A stretch of DNA of 64,000 nucleotides from the NCBI GenBank assembly GCA_022478985.1, contig JAKSZP010017428.1:31358-95357 (forward strand), read 5' to 3'. Shown here one piece after another: positions 34,356-44,784 of the stretch (position 1 is its first letter; every line of letters starts with the position of its first letter). The position numbers and the translations under genes are program-made. The notes below the pieces were generated by a model. That model was not told the origin of the DNA. It did no database searches and saw nothing but the letters and a program-made list of their open reading frames with translations. Origin of the DNA: Massospora cicadina. Taxonomy: Eukaryota > Entomophthoromycota > Entomophthoromycetes > Entomophthorales > Entomophthoraceae.

Positions 34356-35505
34356 AAAAAAGTAGTTGATGCTCTCTTAACCTGGAGTAAATCTTTCCTT
34401 GAATATAGGTTTTAAGTTAGTCACAATAGGGGTAGCTAATATTGACAGCATGCAGGCGTATGCTCAGAAATCTTGGTTTCTGAATAGCTTTTAGAGACCT
34501 GTTGATTCAATCGTCATCACAATCTTAATAAAGTCCTCTTAAACTTCTCCATGACAGTTTAGAGAGGCGATAGAGGCCTTAGGTTTAATTGCTACTTCAG
34601 GGCTTTTGTATTGGCATGTTGAAGTAAAAGCTGATTTTCACAATTGGTCAAGAAGGTCTCAAAACTGTGGTAAGTTTATTCAAGTTGAGATATTGATTGT
34701 CATTGAGCTTAGAAAATGCACTGAATTTGTCCATCTCAACTGACAGGTCATCAAGTGAGATTCTGTGATCAAGTGGGACCACATCCAGGCAGACCTTGAA
34801 TCCTTGAGCTATGTTTTTATCAGTTTTTATAAGGGTTCATGTTTAGTTTGGACGTTTTGTTTCACAGTTTTCTTGAATCATTGGGAATTAGAACTAAAGA
34901 TCCAGATGGCTCTTGGGGTCAGTGAGGACCTTCTGGTATTTCTGTCCTCTGGGACCTTTAGCCTCTTCAGGACCTCTAGGTCATTCAGCCCTTTTGGCCC
35001 GCAGTCCCAGAGGTACTACCACACAAGACTAATTCTTGGTGATGGTGTTATGGCAACTGTAAAAAAGACTCAAATTGGGTATGGTTTTACACCAGAAGGA
35101 TTTGAGAAGTATCATGTTTTGATGAATATGGTCCTCAAGGTAACCTGAGACCCCATCATCCAGCATAGCAAGCTGGCTTCAAGCTTCATAATTCAATCAG
35201 AAATTGTCAACAATGGCCTCCCAGTTGTTTTTGAACAAACTCGGAGAGTGCGTTGTAGAGATTGAAGATATTTATATCAGGGTTTGAGAAAGTTTCAGCT
35301 TTCAAGCTAATTCATGATGGTATATTCCTACCACTTATATATGATGTATAACCAGATGAAAAAAACTCTGGAAATTATTTTGATTCCAAGAACTAGTTCT
35401 ACTGATAGCAGTAAAGCAAAGAATATATATCATATACTGTAGAAGGCATAGATGTGGCTTTGAAACAACTTGGATAGTCTTCCAAAAAAAGTATATACTT
35501 TTTGG
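34356..35505 (-). mobile_element. Element A-like leader/gag fragment (H), reversed
   Basis: The reverse complement matches the element A 5' internal region (about 2880-3560). Shared marks in the same order are TACCTTGAG, a CCAAG block before a Pro/Gly-rich stretch (GPKGLNDLEV here, GPKGLKVPVG in A), and an FSAFSKLND versus LSAFTKLED segment. Only the leader/gag portion is present. It is bounded by element D at the left and the element G LTR at the right. No LTR of its own was found. Confidence 0.6.
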
Positions 35506-36259
35506 TGTCAAACAATTGCCATCTTGACTCATGGAGAATAATTTTTGGGTGCTAATAGTCCGAATATTAATAATAGTGAGATTCCTTTCTCTCAGCGGAA
35601 TGATTTAACCTGAAGTAATCATTTTACTCACCGCCTTCAGCCAAATAAGCTAGAATGAGTTGCCCTTGTCACTTGTGACCCTCAGCGGAATAGCCCACTT
35701 GAGTTGGGGGTTGCCCAAGCACTAGCTCCAGTTCAGAGCTTTTTTTATTAAGCTCCTCTTTTTTATAGGCTTAGGGGGGCCACGAAGGGTGAAGAAATTT
35801 TAAAAACCAACCAAAATACAGAGCCTATGGAGATTGGCTGCATTGAACCTATTCTTAAGAAGAATGATTGTGTGTTGTTATCAAATCTTTACCGCATGGA
35901 TCTATCATACTTGGATTTTACCAATCATCTTGTGTTAAGACTAATCAAGGTATAAAGAATTTCATAAGCTCTGATAGGCCAGTCACCCTCTTGTCAAAGT
36001 TATGATGCCCCGCCTATAATGAATATAATACATTATCCCATTATTAGCCTTCAACTACCACAGATACTAGTAGAAGGCCCTCTAATAAAGTATCATCTAT
36101 CACCCCCAAGCAACTAATTGGGAATACTATATTATAAAATTTGTAGTTTTGTATACTGTAAGTGAGGAAAAATAATTTTGGAAACTAAAAATGAAGGATA
36201 CATTGTTGGATTTCTGATAAATTGGCACCTGAGAGCAACCAGCTAACAGAATTAAAACA
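35506..36259 (+). repeat. Element G 5' LTR
   Basis: Matches 42927-43299 and 48518-48898 (GGAATAGCCC, CAAGCACTAGCTCC, CCAATCATCTTGTG, TATCCCATTATTAG, then a shared A/T-rich end). It contains the LINE-3 target site in uninterrupted form near 35865-35880, which confirms LINE-3 as an insertion. Confidence 0.88.
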
Positions 36260-36559
36260 AAGTGGTGCTCACTTCAGGGGCAACCTGTACACCACAAGCT
36301 TGTTCATAACAAATCTGAAAGTACTCTTAGCACCTAGAATAACTGGATTTGTAAAAAATGGAGATGGTGCAGAAGATGACTGTATTGATAGCCCTCAACC
36401 ATCATTTTTTGGCAAAGACCAGTTTAAACATACTTTTATACCATACTATTGGTTGCTTACCTGACCGGCGACTTAAGTAGTGAGGGACATAACGCATGGG
36501 ATACTGAACCAGGGAGACATTTCTTCTTGTAAAAAGGGTTTTTGTGGAGGACCGTTTGA

Positions 36560-38560
36560 TGTACCTCTATGGGACTTAAAGCCTTATGGACACCTACAGT
36601 CAGCTTGCTAACTTGACTACCTACATCTGCAAGTTTGCTCATCTGGCCATGTTCCAAATGATTCACCTGTTAGGTGTTCATCATGAGGAACTACACCGCC
36701 ATTTGGCAAACCATGATGCTTTAAGGCTAGCCTATGACATTCTGTACCATCTAGCTTCTGACTATATCGGGAAAGCAGATTTGGTGTGGAAGCAATTTTG
36801 AAAATTTATTATCCAGTTACATGAGTGGCTTACTATCATAAACACTAGCGTAGTAAAATATGTGGAAGAGGCCATGAAGATCTTCTGTAATGAGTTAGCC
36901 GTATCTGCTGCCAAAACGTGCTCTCTACTTGAGGATTTTGCTAAGGTTTTGAGAAGCATGAAGAGCAAATCCACTGAAAACTCTCATCTCACGCGGGTAT
37001 CACCCAACTGGGAGGTGGATAATGCATAGTCACTGTGGAGCAACAACTGGAACAAGCGTTGTCCCGCGTTAAAGAGCTTTATTGACGTCCTGTGCAAGAA
37101 CCTTCTGGGATCAATCATGTTTTAGAGGCCAAAGTTTTACAGCAGGAGAATGTGTTGCATTCAAGGTCTCCAGAAGAATACCAAGTACTTAGCTTGACGG
37201 GTTAGTGATTGTGAAAAGGAATTTCAGGGGATCAAGACCTCCCTGGAAGGACCTGAATTGTTAAAATATGTGTATTCACGTTTGACGCAGGTTGAGCGTA
37301 GTTATGAACAGGGCAAGGTTGATTTGCATGCCAAAGGTTCTCACCCCATGAAGATAAGGGTTGCAAGCAAATGAAGGAAGATTTTAAATAGCATTTTGGG
37401 CGGTGGAAGCTGACCACCAAAACTTCAGTTCTCTTTTTCTAAACTCCGTTTTAAAAAGTCAAGGAGCTGGAGAACCAGATTACTGAACCTGAAACTCCTA
37501 GCTAGCGATAGAAGATAGACTGGCTCTATGAGAATCCGCTAAAAAAAACCCACTACTGCATTGAAATCAGGATTAACGCTCTCTAAGACCAATTTTATTA
37601 ACTCTCTAGCTCTTTTGATCATCTGGAAATTCGCTCAGAAACAACGTGCCATGATTCTCTTGAGTCCATGCCCTCATCGGGAGTGACTTTACCCCATTTT
37701 AAACAAATTTCAAGGACATATTCATCCTTAGCAAAAGTAGCATCTCTTCATTCCTTTATGTTTATGAGTCAGCGATGGAAGTGGTGATGGACCATCAGAA
37801 GGTCAAGCATATTCTCTCCTGTTTAAGTCTCATGGCCTTAAGGAGTAATGATGCATCAAATAAATATTCTCATCACTTGGGTGGAAGTTAAGGAGGCGCT
37901 CATTGATGATTTTAACTCAAAACAAAGCTTAAACATGAAAAAGCAAGCTTTTATGCGCATCAGCATAAGAAAAGGAGAGTCAGTTGCTGTCTTCGCTGAA
38001 TGGTTTTACATCGTCTAAAGATGCTGTTAACTTCTAGGACGCTGACATTGGACTATGTTGTTGCGGCCATCCTAACTAGGTTGGAATCTCACCATCCTCT
38101 TGCGATTCACATCACCTCATTGTAACGCTATTTTCAAAAAGTTCATGATATAAAAGAGGCTCTGATAGATGTCACTGACTTCCATGAGCTTGAAGCTTCT
38201 TGAGAAGTTGTGTCTCAACATCACATTTTGGCCATTGAGGATCAAAAGCCCAAATTTTGAGTCTTGTCCATTGAAGGCAAAAAGAATAACACTTGGTTCA
38301 TGGCCATTGGGGATCATAAATCCAAAAGTCAAGATATTTGAACGTCCCAAGTGTGCCTAGTGTAACAAAGTTGGGTACCTGAGATTGTGTGATGGGAAAA
38401 GGAAGCCAACATTGAGGAGCTTGAAAAAAAAAATGTCAGTGTAGAGAAAAGCACCCCTATTGCTGACGAATCTAATGTGCCTGACTCCCCTACCTCAATT
38501 GTTAGATTGGACTCTATTACTAATTCCCCCAGTGATGACACTGAAGGGGGTTATGAATAT
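36560..38560 (+). pseudogene. Element G gag remnant
   Basis: The N-terminal piece 36586-36801 (71 residues, YSQLANLTTYICKFAHLAMF) is followed by broken coiled-coil-like sequence. A capsid-type signature EALIDDFNSKQSLNMKKQAF, then RISIRKGESVAVFAEWF, lies at 37895-38010. A knuckle remnant with the pattern C-x2-C-N-K-V-G-Y-L-R-L-C sits at about 38350-38390; one position is a stop and the zinc-binding His is Tyr. The downstream acidic stretch resembles the gag-protease linker. Confidence 0.7.
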
Positions 38561-38984
38561 TTTTTGATATCATGTTTTAGAAGCACCCACTGAAGTTGAG
38601 ATTCCTGATTGGTTAAACGCTGGAGGAGCAAATGATGACATCCTACTCTAAGAAAATTACCTCAGTCTAGTTCTAGGGTGTCCTGAGGTTATTGACACTT
38701 CAAGTGATGTGGACCAATTCTTGGCCTGCTTGATTCAACCTCTTCAGCGAGTCCATACCTTGATATCAATCCTGGAGAGATAGCCTGAGACATCTTGAAA
38801 ACTGACCTCCACTTTTCATCTCAAGTAGGTCCTAGATTTCTCATAATTTGGTGGAGCCCTAACCAAGGTAGAAGTTGTTATTAAAAAGTCCGGGTCATGG
38901 CCATCCTGGCACAAGATTCTCAGGGCATGTTATCTCCTCCAAGCTTATAAAAAAGATTAAGCTAGCTCCTGACTTGTGGTACAC

Positions 38985-39160
38985 TCATGACTTTAGAACT
39001 TTGGGTCCCAGCAACGCTTGCGCTATTAGGGTTCTTCCCACCCATTCATATTTGGAAGCTTATCTTATTGGCCCCATAGTGGCCTTGGACAACAATACTT
39101 ATTATATGCTCATAGATACTCAGTTCATGATAGAATATATGACATCATCAACATGAAGCA
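38985..39160 (+). pseudogene. Element G aspartic protease remnant
   Basis: PIVALDNNTYYMLIDTQFMI (about 39070-39130) matches the retropepsin strand-loop with D-T-G changed to D-T-Q. It lies between gag and the dUTPase-like domain, as in element A. Confidence 0.65.
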
Positions 39161-39269
39161 AGGTTTTAATCCTTTCTCAATTAGGAAGTCCTTTTAGTTT
39201 TATCAAGTAAAGATCCTGGTAAGAACAAATATTCATGCTTAGTTGAGTACCATTTTCTGCTATTTCTTT

Positions 39270-39600
39270 GCATCATACCACCTCTGCGCAAATTACAAAG
39301 AAATTGGATGTCAAAGTGGATGCTTTGAAGGGTATTCCCTTTTAAGCTTCAGAAGAAGTAGTGATTAAGACTGATGAACAACGAGTGGTTGACACCAAGA
39401 TTACGTTACAAATTACCCATAACTGCTTGTTGCACATAATAAGCCTTGAGGAAGTTAGCCCTTTGGAGCTCATATATTGCCTGGTATGCTAGCCCAGCCT
39501 ACCATCGACCTATAGATATTCCTTTGAGGAACCTTACTAATAAGGACATCATTGCAAGAAGTCACCAAGAGATTAAAAAAAGTCTGGTAGCCCCGTTGAG
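39270..39600 (+). pseudogene. Element G dUTPase-like domain
   Basis: EEVVIKTDEQRVVDTKITLQ (about 39352-39412) matches the strand leading to dUTPase motif 2. ASPAYHRPIDIPLRNLTNKD (about 39487-39546) is followed by IARSHQEIKKSLVAPL. These pieces correspond to motif 3 (D-x-x-Y-x-G-x-I-x-V-x-L-x-N) and motif 4 (G-x-x-I-A-Q-L-x-x-x-P). A frameshift lies between the two pieces. The equivalent domain of element A shares NLTNK and the same spacing, so both elements probably inherited it from a common ancestor. Motifs 1, 2 and 5 are not preserved. Confidence 0.65.
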
Positions 39601-39639
39601 GACATTGAACGGATTAACTTTTTATTGGCTCTATGTTTA

Positions 39640-40530
39640 TATGGGTTTGGCCACAGATAATCTGTTATGTAATTTACTGGACGTTCATATCTCAGATGAG
39701 CTGACCCCAGACAAGCTTGAAAAAGTACACACCTTATTGGAAGGTTATAGTTACATATTTTCTAAGTCAGATACCAACTATGGGTACATGAAGAGATAAA
39801 GCCACTCCATTGATGTGGGAGATTCAAGTCCAATTTGGTCCAAACAATATTGCAAGTCAAAATTTGAAGAGCAGCAAATAAGGACTGAGTTCAAACAGTT
39901 ACTAGACGCTGGGTTATTTTTTCCTTCTCAAAGCCCTTGGTCTTCACCTCTCTTGCTTATTAAAATGAAGAAGGAGGCCATTGGTAGTCATGGACTACCA
40001 CAAGCTAAACAACCTCACAAAAACATAAGCTATCCTATCCCCTGCATTGATGATGCCCTGGCACAACTCAACAGATCTGCTTCTTTTTCGCCATGGACTT
40101 TGATAGCGGCTACTGGAAAATGGACCTTACTCCACAAGATCAGGAGAAATGCGCTCTTATTTGTAGTAAGGATTATTCCACCTCACCTGACTACCTCAAG
40201 GATTGTGTAAAGCAACCACAACTTTCCAACAAACCATGAATCACATCTTACAGGATCTTAAGTAATGTTGCGTCATTGTATATCTTGATGACATTATGAT
40301 GTTTCTTAAGACCTTTAATGAACATCTTACTCACCTGAAAGAAGTTTTTCAACACCTATGTGAGTCCAACATTAAGTTGAAACCATCTAAGAGCACCTTT
40401 TTCCAGAAAAAAATAGATTTCATTGAACATGCTATCTCTCAGGAAGGAATCTAACCAATAAAAGATAAGGTTGAAGCAATATTAAAAATGTCTCCACCTA
40501 AAAACCTATAGGATAAGGTGCTTCTGGGAA
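39640..40530 (+). pseudogene. Element G reverse transcriptase remnant
   Basis: FKQLLDAGLFFPSQSPWSSP (39880-39945) and KNISYPIPCIDDALAQLNRS (about 40020-40080) match the early RT blocks. CCVIVYLDDIMMFLKTF (40270-40320) contains an intact YLDD active site. NIKLKPSKSTFFQKKIDFIE (about 40370-40430) is the C-terminal block. Several frameshifts and stops make it non-functional. It is the only LTR-element RT in the window with an unaltered catalytic box. Confidence 0.88.
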
Positions 40531-40599
40531 TGATGGGGTACTATCATCAGTTCATCCCCAATTACACTCAGTTCATCGAGCTCCTTGTCCGCCAATTCA

Positions 40600-41090
40600 C
40601 TAATAAGACTACTTTCCATTGAGGTGCTGAACAAAAGGCCTCTCTAGAAACTCTGAAGCAATTGCTACAATAACGTCCTATCCTGCGGCACCCAGAATAA
40701 GTTAAACATTTCATCTTGGTTAGTGACGCCTCAGAATATGTTGTTATGGCTATTTTGGCTCAATTGGATGAAAACAGTGTAGATCATCCCATCTCATACT
40801 TTATCAATATGCTGTCGAAATTTGAACGCAGCTATAGTGTCACTAAAAAGGAGTGCTTTGCTGTTTTACTAGCTGTGAAACAATACTGACTTTTTCTATA
40901 TGGAACGACCTTCACTGTGGTTACTGACCACGCTTCCTTAAAATGGCTACAGAACATGAAGGATCTTACTGTACAATTAGCGCGTTTGGCTCTAAAGCTC
41001 CAGTTTATGACATGAAGATTGAACATCACGCTGGAACCTGGCATATGAATGTTGATGCGTTAATCTGGTTACCAGTCTTTCATTTTGGAT
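40600..41090 (+). pseudogene. Element G RNase H remnant
   Basis: Contains LVSDASEYVVMAILAQLDE (about 40718-40770), KFERSYSVTKKECFAVLLAV (about 40820-40877), YGTTFTVVTDHASLKWLQNM (about 40900-40960) and a degraded end (NVDALIWLP-like, about 41050). The order and spacing are normal for gypsy RNase H, with stops between the blocks. Confidence 0.85.
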
Positions 41091-41169
41091 ATTAGTGAAA
41101 CTGAGAGTTTATATGACAGCTTGATGACCCCTGATGACTGGGATGTTGAGGATGATCCTGTCCAAAAAA

Positions 41170-42926
41170 CGCTATCCCAGTACTCTTGAAACAGCAAGGT
41201 GTAGAGAGAGAAGTTTTATAAACAGGTGAGGGCCAAGTGGATGCCATATCTCTGACTCTTGGAACACGTACCTGCTATCCTGGAGGCTCACTCTACCCTA
41301 GGTCATGGCAGAGTGAAGAAAACCTACTAGTGGATTAAGGATTAGTACTGGGAGGGGATAATGGAACCTATTATTGAAGTCCTGGATGTCTGCTCAACTT
41401 GTAAAAAGCAATCTAGTCTCAAAGATAAATACCAAAATCAAAATACTATTTTTTAACCGCCATTCCACACCATAAGCCTAGATGTGGTAGGTCCCCTCCC
41501 CCAGAAAACCTTCAGTAAAGATATATATTGGTAGAAATTTATCACTTTACTAAATGGATAGAAGCTGTGGCTCTCCCAACCCAAATGACAAAAGCCACTG
41601 CGACTTCCCTGCATCAGAACATTTTCATCCGCCATAGCTGCCCACAGGTGCTACTCTGCGACAATGGAAAGAACTTTACCTCCAGAGTGGTCAAGTTCCT
41701 GGCTACATCCATGGGATCTCAACAACTCTTCTCAGCACTGTATAATCCTTCTATCAATGGAATCATGAGGAAAGCTAATGGAACTTTATTCTTTATCTGT
41801 AACAGTCATAAACGTACCAGTTTCAGAGCACTATCTTACCTTAGGTTCGACGCAATTGATGCTGAATGTCCAGTGTATGTTATACTTTCAAGGTAGGTGT
41901 TAGTTCCTCATGCTACTAACACACTAGGCCTTATAATTAGCTAATTTGAAGCAAGACAAAGACTAAAATAAGTACTCAAGGTTGCAAACCCCAGAATTAA
42001 CCTTATTTTATTATTATCAAATAAAGAGTCACGGATGACCAGGCTTCCAATAATCAGATGCCGCGATCACAACAAGGAAAAGACAGGATAATCAGAGGAG
42101 TGGGCCCTAAAAATCCAAGTTTTGGTTAATGCGACAAAAACTTTTGTGTTGTGGATCATCAGGTAAGACAAGGTAAGGGCGGCCCCAAGACCACCAGAGA
42201 AACCCATGCGAGAGTGTGAATTGAAAGAGACCCAAAATGAAATTCAGAATTGTGAAGACTTGACCTTAAAGGTCACTCTTCCAGGGTTTCACCCAAACCT
42301 GACAAACACCAAAAATCTTTTAAAACAAATTGATTCAGTATTCAGAAAAATCTGTACCTGAGCTAAAATGTGACAATCAGTTATAACTGACTGTTTAACT
42401 ATCCTAAATAAAATGGCCAATTCAGAACCATTGCACTGGGATCAATTTTTGCCTAAAGCTCATATGGCTTACTGGACTATCTATCACCAGATCCTGAAAA
42501 TGTCCTCTTTCTGCGTCTTTTATGGTTGAGAACTGGGGGTACCTGTCCTTCTAGATAAGTATGCTTTTTCTGCCATGGTTGACAATTCTGACAAAGCCAT
42601 GAGAAGATTTGCTAAGTGAATAATTAAGCTCCAATCTGAGGCTATGACTAACCTAGCTAAGATTATTTCCAAAGAAAGACAAGCTGCCAATGAGCTCCAG
42701 GACTCTCACCTACTTTACAAGTGTCAGAAATGATCTTGTATTATCATAACCGAACCACCCCTAGAAGCAGCAAGCTTGTATTAATTTGGGAGGGACCATT
42801 AGTCATCACCTACATGAGAGGTGATGAGTATTCCATCAAGACTCTAGCTACAGGGATCATTATAAATCAAGTAATTGGATGCTTCCTACAGTCTTATTCT
42901 CCAACCCTTATTCTTGAAGGGGATAA
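41170..42926 (+). pseudogene. Element G integrase remnant, interrupted
   Basis: The zinc-binding part shows HSTLGHGRVKKTY and CSTCKK (about 41290-41410). The core has SLDVVGPLPQKTFSKDIY (about 41478-41530), FTKWIEAVALPTQMT, LLCDNGKNFTSRVVKFLA and INGIMRKANGTLFFI (41528-41800). The catalytic Glu of NGxxExAN is Arg. After the 41802-42395 insertion it resumes with HWDQFLPKAHMAYW (about 42435-42478) and a C-terminal segment (42721-42948) with LVLIWEGPLVITYM, the GPY/F-like region. Confidence 0.85.
41802..42395. mobile_element. Possible MITE inside element G integrase
   Basis: About 594 bp of non-coding sequence splits the integrase. Removing it joins the two coding parts at nearly the length seen in element A. 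The ends read ACAGTCATAA and, inverted, AACAGTCAGTTATAA, giving an 8-base imperfect terminal inverted repeat, with TA at or near each border. A TA duplication with a CAGT-type terminus would suit a Tc1/mariner-derived MITE. No transposase is present and no second copy was found. Confidence 0.4.
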
Positions 42927-43299
42927 TGTCAGACAATTGCCATCTTGACTCAGAGAGAAGAATGTTTTGAGTGCTATTCGTCCTAATTAACAACTTATCA
43001 AGCTCTTCTTTTCTTAACGGAATGTTCCAACCTAAAGTAATCGTTTTAATCCACACCTCAAGTCAAATAGCCCAGATGGAGTTGCCCTTTCACTTATGAC
43101 CCTTGGCGGAATAGCCCCCTAAGTTGGGGGTCACCCAAGCACTAGCTCCGGTTTGGTGCTTTTGTCTATGAAAAAACACCCCTTTTATAAGCTTGAGGGG
43201 GTTGTAAATGGTGAGGAAATTTTACAACCCAATAAAAAGCCATATCCTGTGGAGATCTGCCACGATGAACCTGTTTTAGAAGAACATTTAGGTGTTGTA
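42927..43299 (+). repeat. Element G 3' LTR, first part
   Basis: Direct repeat of the first half of 35506-36259, ending with the LINE-3 target site ATTTAGGTGTTGTA. Confidence 0.88.
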
Positions 43300-43374
43300 A
43301 AATTTTCATTCCTATAACAATCAAATTAGTTATGAAGATTTAATTTGAACATCAAATTTGATAATCACACAGGA

Positions 43375-44640
43375 GAGATGAGTGATATCAATAAAAAAAT
43401 CTAAGTTAGGCGAAAGTCAGATCAGGCAATGCGCAGAACGGTGTGATGAAGGGCAAGAAACGCCCTGGGGGATGGGAACCAATGTCGCTATGAAACCACA
43501 AACCTAGACAACATCCAGGTTTGGAATTCACAACTAAACAAAACCTATACCTGGAAATCCAATATTCCCAACCCCTCTCACAGGTAGAACATGTGCTCCA
43601 AATCTACCTAGGGGTTGATTCTCCAACTCTTTGGGAGAAAGTGGGCGACGCACAGGCCTCTCTATTCCCCCATGCGGTGTATGTTACCACCCACACAATC
43701 CACTGCATCTAGATTGACATGGGTTTTGAAACCAAAGAAGATGCAGATGCCGCTGTAAGAGTCTGTGTCAAAATTTCCCTCCTCAAAGCAAACAAATTGT
43801 GTGCACTGCATGCACCAGATGGAACAAAGAGAACTTTGTTCATCTCTCTCAACTCACTCCTAACCAACCTCCCCATAAAGTAATCAAGGAGGAGCTCTGA
43901 GCTGGACTTGCCAGCTACAGAGAAACTAAATAATTTGATAGACAGCAGTCTCATATGATACCAAACCTGTGCACAGGTAAGGCAATAGCCATGATCATCC
44001 CACTCCACGAGGTGGCTGAGGACCTCACATAGATCCTGCGCATAGTGGTGTTTCACCTCCCAGATGGGGGCATTTCAAATGTATTCTGTGTCACACCGGA
44101 AAGTACACTGCCAATCTGCAATCACTGCAGCGCATTGGGGCACAAGGTGTACGTAAGCCCATGAAGGAGGGCCTAATGGCCCAGACTTCTGAAAAAACAC
44201 CATGGATGAGGATAGCAAAGACTTCACCAAAATAATTGACACCAACTACGACTTCCTCTTAGGGAGATGATGGGAAATACATTCTCATAGACCCAGTTTC
44301 ACCCAAAGTTTGCAAAATGGCACAGAAGGCCTGCAAATGGGCCGTGGCTATGGCTGTATTGCTCTCAGCCTCCTCCATCATCACTGGCTAAATTCTGTAG
44401 GCCATGGAGGAAAATAACTGAGCCAACCAACAAGATCAGTGTATCCACATTTGAAAATTAGTCTCACCAATTTGACTGAATCACCACATGATACTAATCA
44501 AGAAAATTTAGCCATACAATTCAGCTCCACCATTGACAAAAATGTGGGACACACACCTACAAGTTCAAACCCCGCAACCACAGAGAGTAACCAACACACC
44601 GCATTAGACCACTATGAGCCATGAGCGGAAGATACTAACT
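43375..44640 (+). pseudogene. LINE-3 ORF1 remnant
   Basis: Aligns with LINE-2 ORF1 throughout; for example 43521-43712 includes YLGVDSPTLWEKVGDAQASL. The zinc knuckle reads CNHCSALGHKVYVS (about 44115-44160), so the last Cys has become Ser. Many frame breaks; the longest open piece is about 60 residues. Confidence 0.75.
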
Positions 44641-44784
44641 CAAAGCACCCAATGGTAAGACCCATTTGAAATTGGCAAGGGGTAAGGGATTGAACAACCG
44701 CACAGGTGGGACAGGTCAAATCACCCAGAGCCAATACAAAAATGGTGTGAAGAGATAGGGCCATATTTCCCTCTCAACCGCTCC

